64,000 nt of DNA from Anaeromassilibacillus sp001305115 (GTDB lineage Bacteria > Bacillota > Clostridia > Oscillospirales > Acutalibacteraceae). The stretch lies in contig AP031437.1 of the NCBI GenBank assembly GCA_042854365.1, forward strand, positions 1,364,001-1,428,000, in the 5' to 3' direction. The notes under the pieces are model-generated. The model saw only the letters and a list, made by a program, of their open reading frames with translations. It made no database searches and was not told where the DNA came from. The translations under genes were made by a program, and so were the position numbers. Below, piece after piece: positions 33,631 to 42,355 of the stretch; within the stretch, counting starts at the first letter, position 1, and every line of letters begins with the position of its first letter.

Positions 33631-34095
33631 CTATTTGTGAGGCCATGACCACCAGTGGAAATGTTTTCCCTCCGAACGCCCTTTTTTATAGGCCCTCTGC
33701 CTAGACTCCTCTGGGGTTTTGTGTGCCTGCATTTCTTCCAAATAATCTGCAAGCCAAGCTTCATCCTCCAGATCAAGCCCGTTTTCGCCAGCCAATGCCT
33801 CCACATGATGACGGAATTCATGTCGAAGTGTATCGCGCAATTCACGGCGCAACTCCAACGGGGATAAATCTCCGCATACAGGTTCAATGGAACCATAATA
33901 GATCACGATGCTTCTACCCAAGTAAGGATCTTCACAGTACTCGCCCAAAATGTAGAGGTCTTCCCCTGGGAAATCGGGGTCTTGTTTGGCTTCGGGAAGC
34001 AAGCAGACACCGCCATTGAGTTCTTGAAAAAAGGCATCCGGGAGTTCGTCCATCAATTCCGCCAGTATTTGTTCCGCTTTTTCAATGGAAACCAT
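33631..34095 (-). CDS. Small zinc metallopeptidase-like protein
   Basis: 154 residues. Zincin motif HEFRH (in DTLRHEFRHHVEALAG) gives two His ligands and a catalytic Glu; the acidic segment LDLEDEAWLADYLEEM after it may supply the third ligand. Such short HExxH proteins are common in clostridia and are of unknown role. Start 34095 (MVSIEKAEQIL) has AAAGGAG upstream; a longer frame to 34638 runs antisense through cobI and is not real. It starts 26 bp after the cobI stop in the same direction. Confidence 0.75.
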   Translation of the reverse strand: MVSIEKAEQILAELMDELPDAFFQELNGGVCLLPEAKQDPDFPGEDLYILGEYCEDPYLGRSIVIYYGSIEPVCGDLSPLELRRELRDTLRHEFRHHVEALAGENGLDLEDEAWLADYLEEMQAHKTPEESRQRAYKKGRSEGKHFHWWSWPHK

Positions 34096-34121
34096 GTTGC
34101 GTCTTTCTCCTTTCCTGGATA

Positions 34122-34808
34122 TTATGATTCTTTGACGATCAGCAAAGTGAAGTATCCTGCCGTATCTTCGGATTCGATCAAGGTGGGAAAGATTGTTTCC
34201 CCTGGCAACCCACAGTTTTGTACAACACGGGTGCGCTCTGCAACCCCCTTTTTGAGCAAAAGCTGTTTCACTTGCCCAAATTGCTTTCCACTTTTCATCA
34301 GCACTTTCACACCCGGGGCATCTAGCTCCGGTTCGGTACAGGGATAAGAGGCGGGGAGAATCCGCAGGGGTTGATCTGCTTCGGTCAGACTTTCCCCGAG
34401 GGATGCCGCGGCCGCACAAAAGGATGGTACCCCGGCTACCATCTGATACGAAAACCCCATTGCACGAATTTGGTTCTGTATGTACATACAGGTGGAATAG
34501 ATCGATGGATCGCCTAGTGTGAGAAGCGCAATATCCTGATTTTTTTTCAACTCTTCTGCAACTTGTCCGGCCGCTACCCGATGGCTTTCCTGTAAGATCT
34601 CCGGATCGCGTGTCATGGGAAGGTGCAAGGAAAGGCACGGTTTACCAGCTATTTCTGGAATAGCTTGTTCGGCGATGCGATAGGATGTACTATCCCGTCC
34701 GCCGGGGGCTGCAAGGATCGGGCAACTGCGAATGAGGCGCTCTGCTTTGCGTGTAAGAAGTTCTGGATCACCTGGACCAACGCCAATGCTATATAAAACT
34801 CCCGCCAT
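34122..34808 (-). CDS. cobI: Precorrin-2/cobalt-factor-II C20-methyltransferase
   Basis: SAM-dependent methylation of C20 in corrin ring synthesis. 228 residues, the family length. Tetrapyrrole methylase motifs: YSIGVGPGDPELLTRKA at the N-terminus, LTLGDPSIYSTCMYI, AGVPSFCAAAASLG. Start 34808 (MAGVLYS) is 10 bp behind TTGGAGG; the ATG at 34817 touches that site. It is alone: no other cobalamin gene lies in the window. It is 73 bp after trpA on the same strand with no clear terminator between. Confidence 0.85.
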   Translation of the reverse strand: MAGVLYSIGVGPGDPELLTRKAERLIRSCPILAAPGGRDSTSYRIAEQAIPEIAGKPCLSLHLPMTRDPEILQESHRVAAGQVAEELKKNQDIALLTLGDPSIYSTCMYIQNQIRAMGFSYQMVAGVPSFCAAAASLGESLTEADQPLRILPASYPCTEPELDAPGVKVLMKSGKQFGQVKQLLLKKGVAERTRVVQNCGLPGETIFPTLIESEDTAGYFTLLIVKES

Positions 34809-34881
34809 GGTTTTCATTCCTCCAATGTTGTCTAAGAATTCGGAGTTTATGATACCATGGCGGGCGAGAAATTGTAAAGGA

Positions 34882-35670
34882 TTATTGATCCAACGCTGCA
34901 CGAAGAGAAGCGGCGAAACTTCCGACGGGCTCAACACAGTCCTTCCCATATTGTGCCACCATTTTTACAATAGCGCTGCCGACGATCACACCGTCGCAAT
35001 AAGCGCTCATCTTTTTTGCCTGCTCCGGCCCGGAAATTCCAAATCCCACCGCATAGGGAACCCGTGCATATTGACTAATCGTACCGAAAAAGGCATCAAA
35101 ATCGGTGGTAAACGTTTTGCGCGTGCCAGTGACGCCAGTGGAAGAGACACAGTATAGGAAACCTTGTGCAGAACTAGCAATTGCGGCAATGCGTTCGTGC
35201 GATGTGGGCGCTACCATACGGATAGAGTAAACGCCTGCACGGTCTGCGAAGGCCTGAATTTCATCTCTTTCTTCGAAAGGCATGTCGGGAACAATGACAC
35301 CGTCGACCCCGCATTCAGCACACAGCTGAAAAAAGCGCTCTGTACCAAATCCGAAGATGCTGTTGATATAGAGCATCAACAAAAGGGGAATCTGTGTCTT
35401 TTTCCGAAGACGTTTGACCAAATGAAAGATGTCCACCAGCTTGGTTCCATTTTTTAGGGAACGGACACTGGCCTCTTGAATAACGGGTCCCTCAGCGATT
35501 GGATCGGAAAACGGAACCCCCAATTCAATGATATTAGCTCCGGCGGATTCCAATTGCAGGACCAGCTGTTCAGTAGTATCCAATCCCGCATCGCCGGCCG
35601 TTACAAATGGAATCAGCGCTTTGCGGCCCTGCTTTTTGAGTCCCTGAAATGTTGCGTCAATCCTGTTCAT
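34882..35670 (-). CDS. trpA: Tryptophan synthase alpha chain
   Basis: Cleaves indole-3-glycerol phosphate to indole, channelled to TrpB. 262 residues, a TIM barrel. Catalytic Glu49 is in NIIELGVPFSDP. Position 60, the catalytic Asp of the Salmonella enzyme, is Glu here (DPIAEGP). Phosphate-binding GFGISGPEQAKK and the GVIVGSAIV end are present. Start 35670 has AGGGGGG upstream and overlaps trpB by 14 bp; the frame to 35988 is antisense read-through. Last trp gene. Confidence 0.95.
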   Translation of the reverse strand: MNRIDATFQGLKKQGRKALIPFVTAGDAGLDTTEQLVLQLESAGANIIELGVPFSDPIAEGPVIQEASVRSLKNGTKLVDIFHLVKRLRKKTQIPLLLMLYINSIFGFGTERFFQLCAECGVDGVIVPDMPFEERDEIQAFADRAGVYSIRMVAPTSHERIAAIASSAQGFLYCVSSTGVTGTRKTFTTDFDAFFGTISQYARVPYAVGFGISGPEQAKKMSAYCDGVIVGSAIVKMVAQYGKDCVEPVGSFAASLRAALDQ

Positions 35671-36850
35671 TGAGCTGTACCCCCCTGTATCTTGCCACTT
35701 GGTAGACATCCTTGTCGCCTCGTCCGGATAGGCAGATAATGATGCTTTGATCGTTGCGCATAGTCGGAGCAACCTTGCATGCCAATGCAACGGCATGTGC
35801 GGACTCAATCGCCGGGATAATTCCCTCCATTCGGGAGAGATATTCAAAGGCGCGGACGGCCTCCTCATCGGTGATGGCAAAGTATTCACCGCGCCCGGTT
35901 TTAGCCAGTTGGGCATGTTCCGGTCCAATACCCGGATAATCCAGACCAGCGGAGAGGGAATAGACCGGTGCAATCTGGCCTTCCTCATTTTGTAAGAAGA
36001 TCGATTTCATGCCGTGAAAGATTCCCGTACGGCCTCTGGTGATGGTTGCTGCAGTACGGTCGGTGTCAACCCCTTCGCCAGCTGCCTCGGCGCCGAGTAG
36101 CCGTACCGATGTGTCCGGAATAAAGTCGTAAAACATCCCCATCGCATTGGAGCCGCCGCCCACACAGGCGCAAACAGCGTCCGGCAGCTTGCCCTCACGT
36201 TCCATTAGCTGGCGCTTGGCCTCCACACCGATGATTTTTTGAAAATCGCGCACCATTTGTGGATAGGGATGGGGGCCCATCACAGAACCGATCAAATAAT
36301 ACGTGGTGTCGATATTAGTCGTCCAGTCCCGCATGGCCTCGTTAATTGCATCTTTCAGGGTCGCAGTTCCACTGTTGACCGGCGTTACCTTTGCACCAAG
36401 CAATTCCATCCGATAAACATTGAGCGACTGGCGTTCCACGTCGGTTGCTCCCATGTAGACTTCGCATTCCATGCCAAACAACGCGGCAGCGGTCGCTGTT
36501 GCAACGCCGTGTTGGCCAGCGCCGGTTTCTGCGATGATGCGTTTTTTCCCCATACGTTTTGCTAGCAAGATCTGCCCCAACACATTGTTGATTTTATGGG
36601 AACCGGTATGATTGAGGTCTTCTCGTTTGATATAAATCTTTGCCCCGCAAAGGTCCTTGGTCATTTTCTCCGCGTAGTAAAGCATGGAGGGGCGGCCGGC
36701 GTAATTCTGGTAATACCAGGAGAGCTCCCTCTGAAAATCCGGGTCATCCTTATATTTTGTATAAGCGGCTTCCAGTTCATGGACGGCATTCATCACCGTT
36801 TCGGGTACATACTGACCGCCATATTCGCCATATCTTCCGATCTTGTTCAT
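35657..36850 (-). CDS. trpB: Tryptophan synthase beta chain
   Basis: PLP enzyme joining indole and serine to tryptophan. 397 residues. PLP Lys86 in HTGSHKINNV, the glycine phosphate loop CVGGGSNAMG, and GRGDKDV near the end. GGAAGGA lies before the ATG. The start overlaps the trpF stop by 4 bp. Confidence 0.97.
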   Translation of the reverse strand: MNKIGRYGEYGGQYVPETVMNAVHELEAAYTKYKDDPDFQRELSWYYQNYAGRPSMLYYAEKMTKDLCGAKIYIKREDLNHTGSHKINNVLGQILLAKRMGKKRIIAETGAGQHGVATATAAALFGMECEVYMGATDVERQSLNVYRMELLGAKVTPVNSGTATLKDAINEAMRDWTTNIDTTYYLIGSVMGPHPYPQMVRDFQKIIGVEAKRQLMEREGKLPDAVCACVGGGSNAMGMFYDFIPDTSVRLLGAEAAGEGVDTDRTAATITRGRTGIFHGMKSIFLQNEEGQIAPVYSLSAGLDYPGIGPEHAQLAKTGRGEYFAITDEEAVRAFEYLSRMEGIIPAIESAHAVALACKVAPTMRNDQSIIICLSGRGDKDVYQVARYRGVQLNEQD

Positions 36851-37500
36851 GTTGTCCTTCCTTCCTGATTGATCCCCTGTCTGTGCTGAAGCGCCCGAAA
36901 TTGCGCGACCACGGCACGGATTTTTTCCCTGTCTTTGCAGCCATCTGTTTCAATACCGCCGGAAAGATCGACGCCGGCCGGCTGAACCGCCTGTATTGCC
37001 TCGGAGAGGTTATCGATCGTCAATCCACCCGCGAGAAAAAAGGGCTTTTGCGGGTGGGCCCCTCGTATGGCATTCCAATCGGCTATCTGTCCACTTCCTC
37101 CGTAGACAGCGGGGGAAAAGCTGTCCAACAGGAGTAGATCCGCCGGGAGTTTCTCCGCACGGCGAATGCTCTCTGCATTGGTGACACGGACGGCTTTCCA
37201 AATAGGACATTTTGTCCGTTGGCGCAACGCGTGAATATAGGATGCATCCTCGTCCCCGTGGAGCTGCAATATATCCAGTCTAACACGTTCTGCAGTTTGG
37301 AGCAAGTGTTCTAAAGGAGCGTTGACAAATACACCCACCGTCTGAATCCCCGGATGGAGGGACTGGGCAAGCGTCGCGGCCTGTTCTACAGAAACCTGCC
37401 GCTTACTTTCTGCAAAGACAAAACCAATATAGTCCGGCGGAAATTCATTGATATAGCCGATGTCCTCCAGCCTGCGAATACCACAGAGCTTTAGTTTCAT
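36847..37500 (-). CDS. trpF: Phosphoribosylanthranilate isomerase
   Basis: Isomerises phosphoribosylanthranilate to CdRP. 217 residues, a TIM barrel. Catalytic Cys6 in KLCGIR, the FVFAESKRQVS loop, catalytic Asp in LLLDSFSP and phosphate-binding LAGGLTIDNL. The start overlaps the trpC stop by 4 bp. Confidence 0.95.
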   Translation of the reverse strand: MKLKLCGIRRLEDIGYINEFPPDYIGFVFAESKRQVSVEQAATLAQSLHPGIQTVGVFVNAPLEHLLQTAERVRLDILQLHGDEDASYIHALRQRTKCPIWKAVRVTNAESIRRAEKLPADLLLLDSFSPAVYGGSGQIADWNAIRGAHPQKPFFLAGGLTIDNLSEAIQAVQPAGVDLSGGIETDGCKDREKIRAVVAQFRALQHRQGINQEGRTT

Positions 37501-38276
37501 ACGCCATCCCTCAATTCTCGAAGAGAACGTCCAATATCACCACTGCGCATCAATGTTTCTCCAATCAGAACAGCATCTGCACCGTGCTTGCGCACAATTT
37601 TCATATCGCCGTTGTTGCGTATTCCGCTCTCCGATACCAAAACACACCCATCGGGAACCTGAGAAGCCAAACGTTCCGTGACAGACAAGTTGACTTCGAA
37701 GGTCTTGAGATTGCGATTATTGATTCCAAGGAGATCGCAGCCAGCGTCCAAGGCGGAAGAGAGTTCCTCTTCGTTATGAACCTCTGTGAGGCATGCAAGC
37801 CCCAGACTGTGTGCGATTGCGGCAAATTCCTGCATGGTTTTTGTGTCCAACAGGGCGGCAATCAGCAAGATGGCATCCGCGCCCATGGCGCGGGCTTCAT
37901 AGATTTGGTAGGGATCGATAAAGAAATCCTTGCGCAGGATCGGAAGGGAGACCGCCGCACGAATCGCACGCAGGTAGTCGCTCTTTCCCTGGAAATAATG
38001 CTCTTCCGTCAGTACGGACAATGCATTTGCTCCATTTTGTTCATAGGCCTTTGCAATCTCCACCGGATGAAAGTCTGCGCAGATCAGCCCCTTTGAGGGG
38101 GATGCTTTTTTTACTTCAGCGATCACAGCTAACTGGCCGCCTTTTAGAGCCGAAGCAAAATCCCGTGTTGGTTCCTGCCGTTTTTGCGCTTCCTTTTGAA
38201 CGGCTTCAAGCGGCGTACGAGCCATTTCCTGCGCAAGCTGTTCCCTTCGTTTACAAACAATATCATCCAAAATCAT
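37497..38276 (-). CDS. trpC: Indole-3-glycerol phosphate synthase
   Basis: Closes the indole ring. 259 residues. Signature VIAEVKKASPSKGLI, ALSVLTEEHYFQG, LRKDFFIDPYQIYEARAMGAD and GINNRNLKTFEV are seen with the catalytic Lys and Glu residues. The start lies 12 bp after the trpGD stop. Confidence 0.96.
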   Translation of the reverse strand: MILDDIVCKRREQLAQEMARTPLEAVQKEAQKRQEPTRDFASALKGGQLAVIAEVKKASPSKGLICADFHPVEIAKAYEQNGANALSVLTEEHYFQGKSDYLRAIRAAVSLPILRKDFFIDPYQIYEARAMGADAILLIAALLDTKTMQEFAAIAHSLGLACLTEVHNEEELSSALDAGCDLLGINNRNLKTFEVNLSVTERLASQVPDGCVLVSESGIRNNGDMKIVRKHGADAVLIGETLMRSGDIGRSLRELRDGV

Positions 38277-38288
38277 CGGGGTCTCTCC

Positions 38289-39926
38289 TTACGAAATGGA
38301 ATGGGTAAAGGCCTGAAATGCATGGAGTTTTTCCATTGCTTTTCCAGAATCGATGGAATCTTTTGCAAGTGCGATTCCCTCTTCGATGGAATCCGCCCTA
38401 CGGATGGTATAAAGCGCACAGCCGGCGTTCAAAAGGACAATGTCCCGACAGGGGCCGGGCTTCCCTTCGAGTACGCCAAGCGTAATCTGGGCATTCTCCT
38501 GGGCGGTGCCCCCGATGACTTGAGAGAGGTCTGAGAGCTCTATACCATAATCGCGCGGGTCCAGATCATATTTGATCAGCTTTCCATCGCGAATTTCACA
38601 CACGCGCGTGGTGCTGGAAATGGTGATTTCATCCAGGCCGTCGTTTCCATGTACGAGCATTGCCCCTCGAATGCCCAGATTCATCAAGACACGCGCCATA
38701 GGTTCCATCAGGTCTTCATCGTATACTCCAAGCAGAATATAATCTGCTTGTGCGGGATTGGCGAGCGGACCGAGAATATTAAACACAGAGCGCACGCCGA
38801 TCTCTTTGCGGGGGGCAGCAGCAAAACGCATGGACCCATGGAATGATTGGGCGAAGAGGAAAGAAAGGCCGCAACCATTCAAACACTGTGCCGCCTGGTC
38901 GGGAGTCATGGCGATCTTTACCCCTAGCGCTTCTAGGACATCCGCTGCACCGCTCTTACTGGAGACACTGCGGTTGCCGTGTTTTGCGACGCGTGCCCCC
39001 GCGCCAGCTACGACAAAAGCGCTGGTAGTGGAGATATTAAAGGTGCCCACCATGTCGCCGCCTGTGCCAACAATATCGATGGAATCAGAACATCCCGGCA
39101 TGGGCTGCGCCTTCTGGCGCATGACGCGGGCAAATCCGGTAATCTCTGGAATGGTTTCACCCTTCATACGCAACGCGGTCACAAACGAGCCAATTTGAGC
39201 GTTCGTAGCGCCGCCGGACATGATACAATCCATTGCTTCAACGGCTTCTTCCTCGGTCAGATCGTCCCCTTCAATGATTTTAAAGATATAGGGCTTTAAA
39301 AGGTTCCGTTGTGCAGGTGGGACGGCAGATTCGGTGTGGCCTGTGATGGGAAGGTGTGCGATTCGGTCGCAAAAGTTTTCCAGAATTTTGGGGCCGCACT
39401 CGGTCAAGATGGATTCCGGATGAAACTGTACGCCATAGGTGGGATGCTCCTTATGAGCAAATGCCATGATTTCGCCTTCCTCATCCGCAGCGATGATTTC
39501 TAAGCACGCAGGAAGGGAGTCACGGTCAGAGATTAAGGAATGATAGCGTCCGACGACCACTTTTTCCGGCAGGCCGGAGAAAAGAGGATTCTTATTTTGA
39601 ACCGAGATCTCGCTGGCTTTGCCGTGCATCAAGGTTTTTGCATGTACGGTTTTTCCGCCGAAAGCTTCACCGATGGCCTGATGCCCCAAGCAGACGCCAA
39701 GAATTGGAATGGTCCCGCTGAATTTTTGGATAACGGCGATGGAAATACCGGCGCTTGCCGGGTAACCGGGACCGGGGGAGATGACAATTGCCTGCGGAGC
39801 AAGCGACTCGATTTCTTCCAACGTGATTTCATCGTTTCGTTTTACCATAATGTCCGAATAAAATTTGCCAATATATTGATAGAGATTATACGTAAACGAA
39901 TCGTAGTTGTCGATCATTAAAATCAT
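38289..39926 (-). CDS. trpGD: Fused anthranilate synthase glutaminase / anthranilate phosphoribosyltransferase
   Basis: One 545-residue chain doing two steps. Residues 1 to ~190 are the TrpG amidotransferase: SPGPGYP, nucleophile Cys79 in GVCLGHQAIGEAFGG, and QFHPESIL with the His/Glu pair. Residues ~205 to 545 are TrpD: IVGTGGDMVGTFNIST, KHGNRSVSSKSGAADVLEALG and FNILGPLANPA. TrpG-TrpD fusions are known from enterobacteria and some Firmicutes. Start 39926 (MILMIDNYDSF) lies 19 bp after the trpE stop; a start at 39968 would overlap trpE. Confidence 0.95.
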   Translation of the reverse strand: MILMIDNYDSFTYNLYQYIGKFYSDIMVKRNDEITLEEIESLAPQAIVISPGPGYPASAGISIAVIQKFSGTIPILGVCLGHQAIGEAFGGKTVHAKTLMHGKASEISVQNKNPLFSGLPEKVVVGRYHSLISDRDSLPACLEIIAADEEGEIMAFAHKEHPTYGVQFHPESILTECGPKILENFCDRIAHLPITGHTESAVPPAQRNLLKPYIFKIIEGDDLTEEEAVEAMDCIMSGGATNAQIGSFVTALRMKGETIPEITGFARVMRQKAQPMPGCSDSIDIVGTGGDMVGTFNISTTSAFVVAGAGARVAKHGNRSVSSKSGAADVLEALGVKIAMTPDQAAQCLNGCGLSFLFAQSFHGSMRFAAAPRKEIGVRSVFNILGPLANPAQADYILLGVYDEDLMEPMARVLMNLGIRGAMLVHGNDGLDEITISSTTRVCEIRDGKLIKYDLDPRDYGIELSDLSQVIGGTAQENAQITLGVLEGKPGPCRDIVLLNAGCALYTIRRADSIEEGIALAKDSIDSGKAMEKLHAFQAFTHSIS

Positions 39927-39945
39927 GGCTGTTTCCCTGCCTTTC

Positions 39946-41412
39946 TCAAAGGTTACATGCTTGCTCAATGGCGTTGATTACTGCGCGGGCTTTGTTTTCA
40001 CTCTCTTCGAATTCTTTTTCCGGTATTGAGTCCGCAACAATACCACCGCCCGCCTGCACATAAGCACGATTGTTTTTGAACAGGACTGTACGAATGGCAA
40101 TACAGGTGTCGATGTTACCGTCAAAGCCTAGATAGCCCACGGTGCCACCGTAAAGACCGCGCTTGGTGGGCTCCAATTCGTCGATGATCTCCATGGCGCG
40201 GACCTTTGGCGCGCCAGAGAGTGTGCCGGCAGGCAGAACAGAGAGCAATGCGTCCAACGCGGTTTTGTCCTCTCGAAGCATCCCTTTTACATCACTGACA
40301 ATGTGCATGACTTGAGAATAACGTTCTACCTTCATAAAGCTAGTGACTTCGACCGTACCAAACTTGGAAACCTTTCCGACGTCATTGCGGCCCAAGTCTA
40401 CCAACATGGTGTGCTCCGCCTTTTCCTTTGGATCTTTGAGCAGGTCGCGCTCCAATTCTTTATCCTGTGCTTCGGTCAAGCCGCGCTTGGAAGTGCCTGC
40501 GATTGGTTTGGTGGAGACAATCCCTTTCGTCACATTCACGAGCATTTCCGGGGAAGCGCCAACAATTTCATAATCTTTGAGCTTAAAATAGTAGAGATAG
40601 GGAGAAGGGTTGGCAGAACGCAAACAACGGTAGACGTCAAATGCATCCGGCGGGTTGGGAACTTCCAACCGGCGGGAAAGAACCACTTGAAAAATGTCGC
40701 CGTTGCGGATATATTCCTGTGCTTTGCGAATATTTTCCAGATGTTGCTCTTTGGTGATGTTTGTTTCGACCACAGGGGACGGGTGCTTTTTTGAAGCGTG
40801 AGGGAGTGGGGAAAATTCGGTCAGGTAAGATCCCAGCTGTTCCGCTTCGGCCGCACATGCGGTATATGCGGTTTCGGCGTCTCCCAGGCGTGAGATGTTT
40901 TGGATAATCACCGTCTTATTCGAAAGATGGTCGAATGCTACCAGCTGATCGTAAAGGAAGAGGTGGCAATCCGGCAGATTCAGATCGTCTTTCGGCGGAT
41001 GAATCAGTGTTTTTTCCATATAGCGGATGGTATCATAGCCAAAATATCCGACCAGGCCGCCGGTCAATTTGGGGCGGTTGGGAAAACTGGGGGATTTGTA
41101 ATGATCCATAAGTTCGGTCAGGAAGGAAATTGGATTGTCGATTGCAGAGGAAGATTCGGTTCCGTCTTTCACAACGGTTGCCAATCCGTTTTTGATACGG
41201 ATCTCCATCTTTGGACGAATGCCGATAAAGGAGTAGCGGCCCCACTGTGTATTGTCGACACTTTCTAAAATAAAACAGGTGTCGCTTTTCTCCTTGAGGG
41301 CATTGAAAATGTGGATAGGGGTCATAGAATCGGACAGGACCTCATAAAACACGGGAACAACGTCATATTCCTTTAAAAGCTCCTGTACTTCCGTCAAGGT
41401 GGGGTACAACAT
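39946..41412 (-). CDS. trpE: Anthranilate synthase component I
   Basis: Makes anthranilate from chorismate using ammonia from TrpG. 488 residues. Feedback region near the N-terminus has LESVDNTQWGRYSFIG, in which the Ser after LE binds tryptophan in known enzymes. Chorismate domain: RNGDIFQVVLSRR, GTSKRG, MLVDLGRNDVGKVS, TLSGAPKVRAMEIID, YVQAGGGIVADS. Start 41412 has AAAGGAG upstream; the frame to 41496 runs into the T-box terminator. First trp gene. Confidence 0.96.
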   Translation of the reverse strand: MLYPTLTEVQELLKEYDVVPVFYEVLSDSMTPIHIFNALKEKSDTCFILESVDNTQWGRYSFIGIRPKMEIRIKNGLATVVKDGTESSSAIDNPISFLTELMDHYKSPSFPNRPKLTGGLVGYFGYDTIRYMEKTLIHPPKDDLNLPDCHLFLYDQLVAFDHLSNKTVIIQNISRLGDAETAYTACAAEAEQLGSYLTEFSPLPHASKKHPSPVVETNITKEQHLENIRKAQEYIRNGDIFQVVLSRRLEVPNPPDAFDVYRCLRSANPSPYLYYFKLKDYEIVGASPEMLVNVTKGIVSTKPIAGTSKRGLTEAQDKELERDLLKDPKEKAEHTMLVDLGRNDVGKVSKFGTVEVTSFMKVERYSQVMHIVSDVKGMLREDKTALDALLSVLPAGTLSGAPKVRAMEIIDELEPTKRGLYGGTVGYLGFDGNIDTCIAIRTVLFKNNRAYVQAGGGIVADSIPEKEFEESENKARAVINAIEQACNL

Positions 41413-41450
41413 ATGCGCATCTCCTTTAACAAGATTATAAATTTGCAAAT

Positions 41451-41755
41451 AAAAAGAGCCTATCATCCGCATGGGACGATAGACTCGTGGTGCCACCCAA
41501 ATTCCGAAACCAACTGGTTCCGCTTGTCACAGGTACACGGCAAAATCAATGCAGGTACGCAGCTTTTGCCTCAATACCCTTTCCCTTAACGCGGGAACCA
41601 CGGCGATGGTTACTCAGAAATTCCTTTCTCCACGCTCCTCACAAACCCATTCGCCTGTATCGTATGCCCCGGCTTTTCACCATCCGCCGGTTCTCTGTGC
41701 CACCGTTTTACAGGGTACTTACTTTTGCTCGTCGGATTTTAAACTGTTTTATTTT
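41451..41755 (-). promoter_or_regulatory. T-box leader of the trp operon (Trp)
   Basis: On the minus strand GGGTGGCACCACG (41486-41498) matches the T-box, and it competes with a terminator stem (GAGTCTATCGTCC paired with GGATGATAGGCTC, then TTTTT) at 41451-41486. Upstream lie a stem I-like region with AGTA and GGTGAAAAG elements. A TGG triplet at 41647-41649 (GAATGGGTT context) is a good specifier for tryptophan. Uncharged tRNA-Trp would allow read-through into trpE. Confidence 0.9.
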
Positions 41756-41761
41756 GGTGCC

Positions 41762-41791
41762 ATTATACGCCGGACAAGAGAAATCTGTCAA
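41762..41791 (-). promoter_or_regulatory. Promoter of the trp operon
   Basis: TTGACA, 18-bp spacer, TATAAT on the minus strand. The start near 41755 gives the full T-box leader. Confidence 0.85.
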
Positions 41792-41830
41792 GGGTTTTTT
41801 CGAATTTTTTGTTTCTTTTGATTGGCTTTT

Positions 41831-42355
41831 TCAGCGATTTAGGACATCAATATGCAGATTCTCTAGCATGTCGAACGCTTTTTCCTGCATAACGGAATCG
41901 TTGCTGGCGACGCACTGTGCATCAACAATGATTTGCGCTTCCGGTTGCGCAGCCTTTGCCAATACAGCATTCGAAATTACACAGATATTGCTGACGACTC
42001 CGACAAACTCAATAACATCATAGCGCTTTTCTTCCAAATAGTGCAACAGATCGAGGCTTCCAAAGGTGTTTTTCTCGAAATAGGGGCAATAAGCCAGTTG
42101 GTAGCGCAAGCGGCCATGGAGCTGCCAGCCCTCTGAACCACATATGCAGTGGGGAATAGGGAGCTTTTTGCCTTCCTGTGTTTCAAGATAGTTTTCCCCA
42201 TGGGTATCCATGGTGTAGACAACATCATCCTTTGCGTCAAGATAGGCTTGCACTTTGTCATGTAACTTTGGTTCCAATGCCGCCGCTTCAGGGAATCCAA
42301 GGGAACCGGTTACAAAGTCATTTTGATAATCTACCACAATCAACAGTTTTTTCAT
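41831..42355 (-). CDS. Isochorismatase-like cysteine hydrolase (nicotinamidase type)
   Basis: 174 residues. Catalytic triad candidates: Asp9 in VVDYQNDFVTG, Lys in PYFEKNTFGS and Cys in GVVSNICVISNA. Metal-site residues DTHGENY are present as in nicotinamidases (PncA). The family covers nicotinamidases and other amidases, so the substrate is not certain. Start overlaps the nth stop by 4 bp (ATGA), with AAAGGAGG inside the nth end. Confidence 0.85.
   Translation of the reverse strand: MKKLLIVVDYQNDFVTGSLGFPEAAALEPKLHDKVQAYLDAKDDVVYTMDTHGENYLETQEGKKLPIPHCICGSEGWQLHGRLRYQLAYCPYFEKNTFGSLDLLHYLEEKRYDVIEFVGVVSNICVISNAVLAKAAQPEAQIIVDAQCVASNDSVMQEKAFDMLENLHIDVLNR

Noticed and set aside
34096..34638. 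N-terminal extension of the small metallopeptidase (335-residue frame)
   Set aside because: The extra part is antisense-frame translation of cobI, and a good ribosome binding site marks 34095 as the start.
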